Shown in pieces: positions 62,149 through 64,000 of a stretch of 64,000 bases of DNA; within the stretch, counting starts at the first letter, position 1; the number at the start of each line of letters is the position of its first letter. Under the pieces are notes generated by a model. It was given only the letters and a program-made list of their open reading frames with translations. It had not been told where the DNA came from and did no database searches. The DNA lies in the NCBI GenBank assembly GCA_028551475.1, contig CM052354.1:30279258-30343257 (forward strand). The letters are read 5' to 3'. The translations under genes and the position numbers were made by a program. The stretch is from Casuarina equisetifolia (Eukaryota > Streptophyta > Magnoliopsida > Fagales > Casuarinaceae).

Positions 62149-64000
62149 TCATGGCTGCTCCTTCCGATGGTTTACTCTGCCAAGAGAAGACTCCCATCCT
62201 AGAATAAGACTCCCGTTCTAGATAAATTTTTAAGTATGATATGACCAATATATAATACTTTTTCCGTTATTCTTAACAAATAATGGATTCTCTCTAGTTT
62301 GATTTATTTTTTGAGAACGGCTTTTTTAAGGTATATAGATCAAAATATACAAGTTTGGAAACCCAATCTTTGGGGTATCTTATGGCATAATAAAGTCCAT
62401 TTGAAGGGTTAACCCCTAATTAACTAATGCAACTATTCTAATCAAATACCTAAATTAATAAATTATATAGAAGATTTTTTTTCTTGATTTGATTTTGATA
62501 TTTACTTATAAAAAGTCAACTTATAAGTTATAAGTTATAAGAATATTTTTTACACTTAACTATTATTTAATTGTTATATTTTTTTAATGGAAGATTTTTA
62601 CTCTCAACGTCTCTTTATAGGCCGATATATTTTAGGTTCAAAATTAAATAGGGAAGAATAGACACTCCTCCCGTATTGAATATATCTTAAAGATTCAAAG
62701 CTAAATGGAAGTTGCAGCAAATTAATTTTGACTTTTAGCCTAATCGGAGTTGCTATTTTTAATCTCTTCCTACCAAAAGTCATAATATATAAACGAAAAG
62801 AGTAAGACCGGAGTTGCTAATTGCAAGATCTTGAAGTCAACTTTCTTAAAGAGAGAAATTACAATTCAGAAACCAATCTCTTAAGGTGACTTGGTCTAAT
62901 TAGAAAACAAGAACTCTGAAGAATTTGGTGTTACTTCGGCATCCATATTTGAATATTAAAAAATATGAGATTTTAATCCTAAATATATGAATTATTTGTG
63001 TTTCTAAAAATATTCCTTTAATATGACATATTGTGCAAATAACAACTGTAATTATATAGTTACATGGGGTGGAAATAATAAATTTTCACCTACCACTAAC
63101 ACTCACAAATTGGCAAACTAAAGTGTTCTTTTATAAGTTATAAACAATTGTGCAAGTACTAAAACTTTAAACTAATATTTAGTAAAAAAAAAAAAATTTT
63201 CTAACTTGTGAGTTCATTTTTATGCATTCAACTTTATGTCTATTTATGTGGTATCATAGCTTAAATTAATTTGCTTTAAATCTTATTCAACTCAAGCCAT
63301 TCAAACACATTTAATAAACTTAAGAGTGTTAATGACAAAAGTCCAACAAAAAAATGATTATTGAATAATATATAAATATTAATTTATTTCTTTAATTCAT
63401 GAGTGATTTTTTGAAAATACATTTTAAATCTATTTACAAACAAAATGCATTAAATCTAATAATTTTGTAAGTAATGTTGTGTTTTTCAATCAAATTATAA
63501 ACTAAAATTGTAGAAAATGCTAAGCATAAAACCAAAAAAAAAAAAAGAGAGATTAATATGAAGTTGCTTTCATGACTAGTATTACAATAAAATAATGTGA
63601 CGTACCATTTTAGTACTTGTTTAACTTGTATAAATATTCGTTTTTCTGTCAGTACTTCGTTATTTTCCTTAAAACTTTCATACCATCTATATCTTTAGTT
63701 CTAATGTACTATTAACTTTTCAAAGCATTTTTCTCTTGCTCATTCATTTTTTTGCATTTTTGTTTATGATTTTTGTCACACCCTATGGATTATGGATATA
63801 ATTAGATATCAAATGCCAACTAGCAAACACAATTAAATTATAGAGTTTAAAATATAACTATTTACTAAATAAAAATCAAAGTAAAAAATTTAAAAGAACA
63901 AAAAGTTTTGTATTTAATAAACACTATTAACTAGGTTTTAATCTCTAAAAAATTCATTATTCGTTTTTATTAAATAGTTGTATGGAGGACTTTGCTAAGT
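62149..64000. other. Right end of the window, no gene seen
   Basis: 62240-62400 matches 57400-57570 and 62820-62880 matches 59640-59700 (duplicated flanks of the membrane-protein array). The remainder is AT-rich DNA without coding or RNA gene signals. Confidence 0.5.

Overview
This is nuclear DNA from a flowering plant, almost certainly a eudicot. It is AT-rich, its genes have GT-AG introns, and it carries LTR retrotransposon debris and a tRNA-derived SINE-like insert. It holds a tandem cluster of TIR-NBS-LRR (TNL) immune receptor genes, a class that grasses lack. The species cannot be named from the sequence; a woody dicot is a reasonable guess. There is no bacterial, organellar or phage signature.

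Layout. 0-8 kb: duplicated intergenic modules, a putative solo LTR and a broken Ole e 1/extensin-family gene (minus strand). 8-47.3 kb: four head-to-tail TNL copies on the plus strand (TNL1 9116-13883, TNL2 19052-23961, TNL3 29824-34645, TNL4 42396-47248). They share one six-exon architecture: a 124-nt N-terminal exon, a TIR exon, an NB-ARC exon of about 1099 nt, a 276-nt LRR exon, an LRR exon of about 891 nt and a C-terminal jelly-roll (C-JID) exon. All four carry disabling lesions. Between them lie duplicated modules (called here R-A to R-F), Ty1/copia pieces, solo LTRs and a second broken Ole e 1 copy. 47.3-49.9 kb: two more TNL relics, one a chimera of promoter and intron 4/exon 5. 50.9-56.2 kb: a broken glycine-rich secreted-protein gene, a TSJT1-like (DUF3700) gene killed by two nonsense codons and a solo LTR inside exon 2, and the last exon of a MutS2-type gene (Smr domain) with a stop. 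56.5-62.2 kb: three minus-strand copies of an unrecognised small membrane-protein gene; only the first has a fully intact frame from ATG. 62.2-64 kb: AT-rich DNA with no gene seen.

How it fits together. The window is a birth-and-death immune receptor cluster caught in decay. The unit TNL / 3' flank / R-B / R-C / (Ole e 1) / 5' flank was duplicated several times. One NB-ARC frameshift is shared by TNL3 and TNL4, so some duplication copied genes that were already dead. TNL1 and TNL2 keep an open TIR plus all or part of NB-ARC, so truncated TIR or TIR-NB products remain possible. Upstream of the TNL start lies a repeated short ORF that is intact and of equal length in three copies. No completely new system could be demonstrated; the best leads are that upstream ORF, the N-terminal basic exon shared by all TNL copies, and the small two-helix membrane-protein array.
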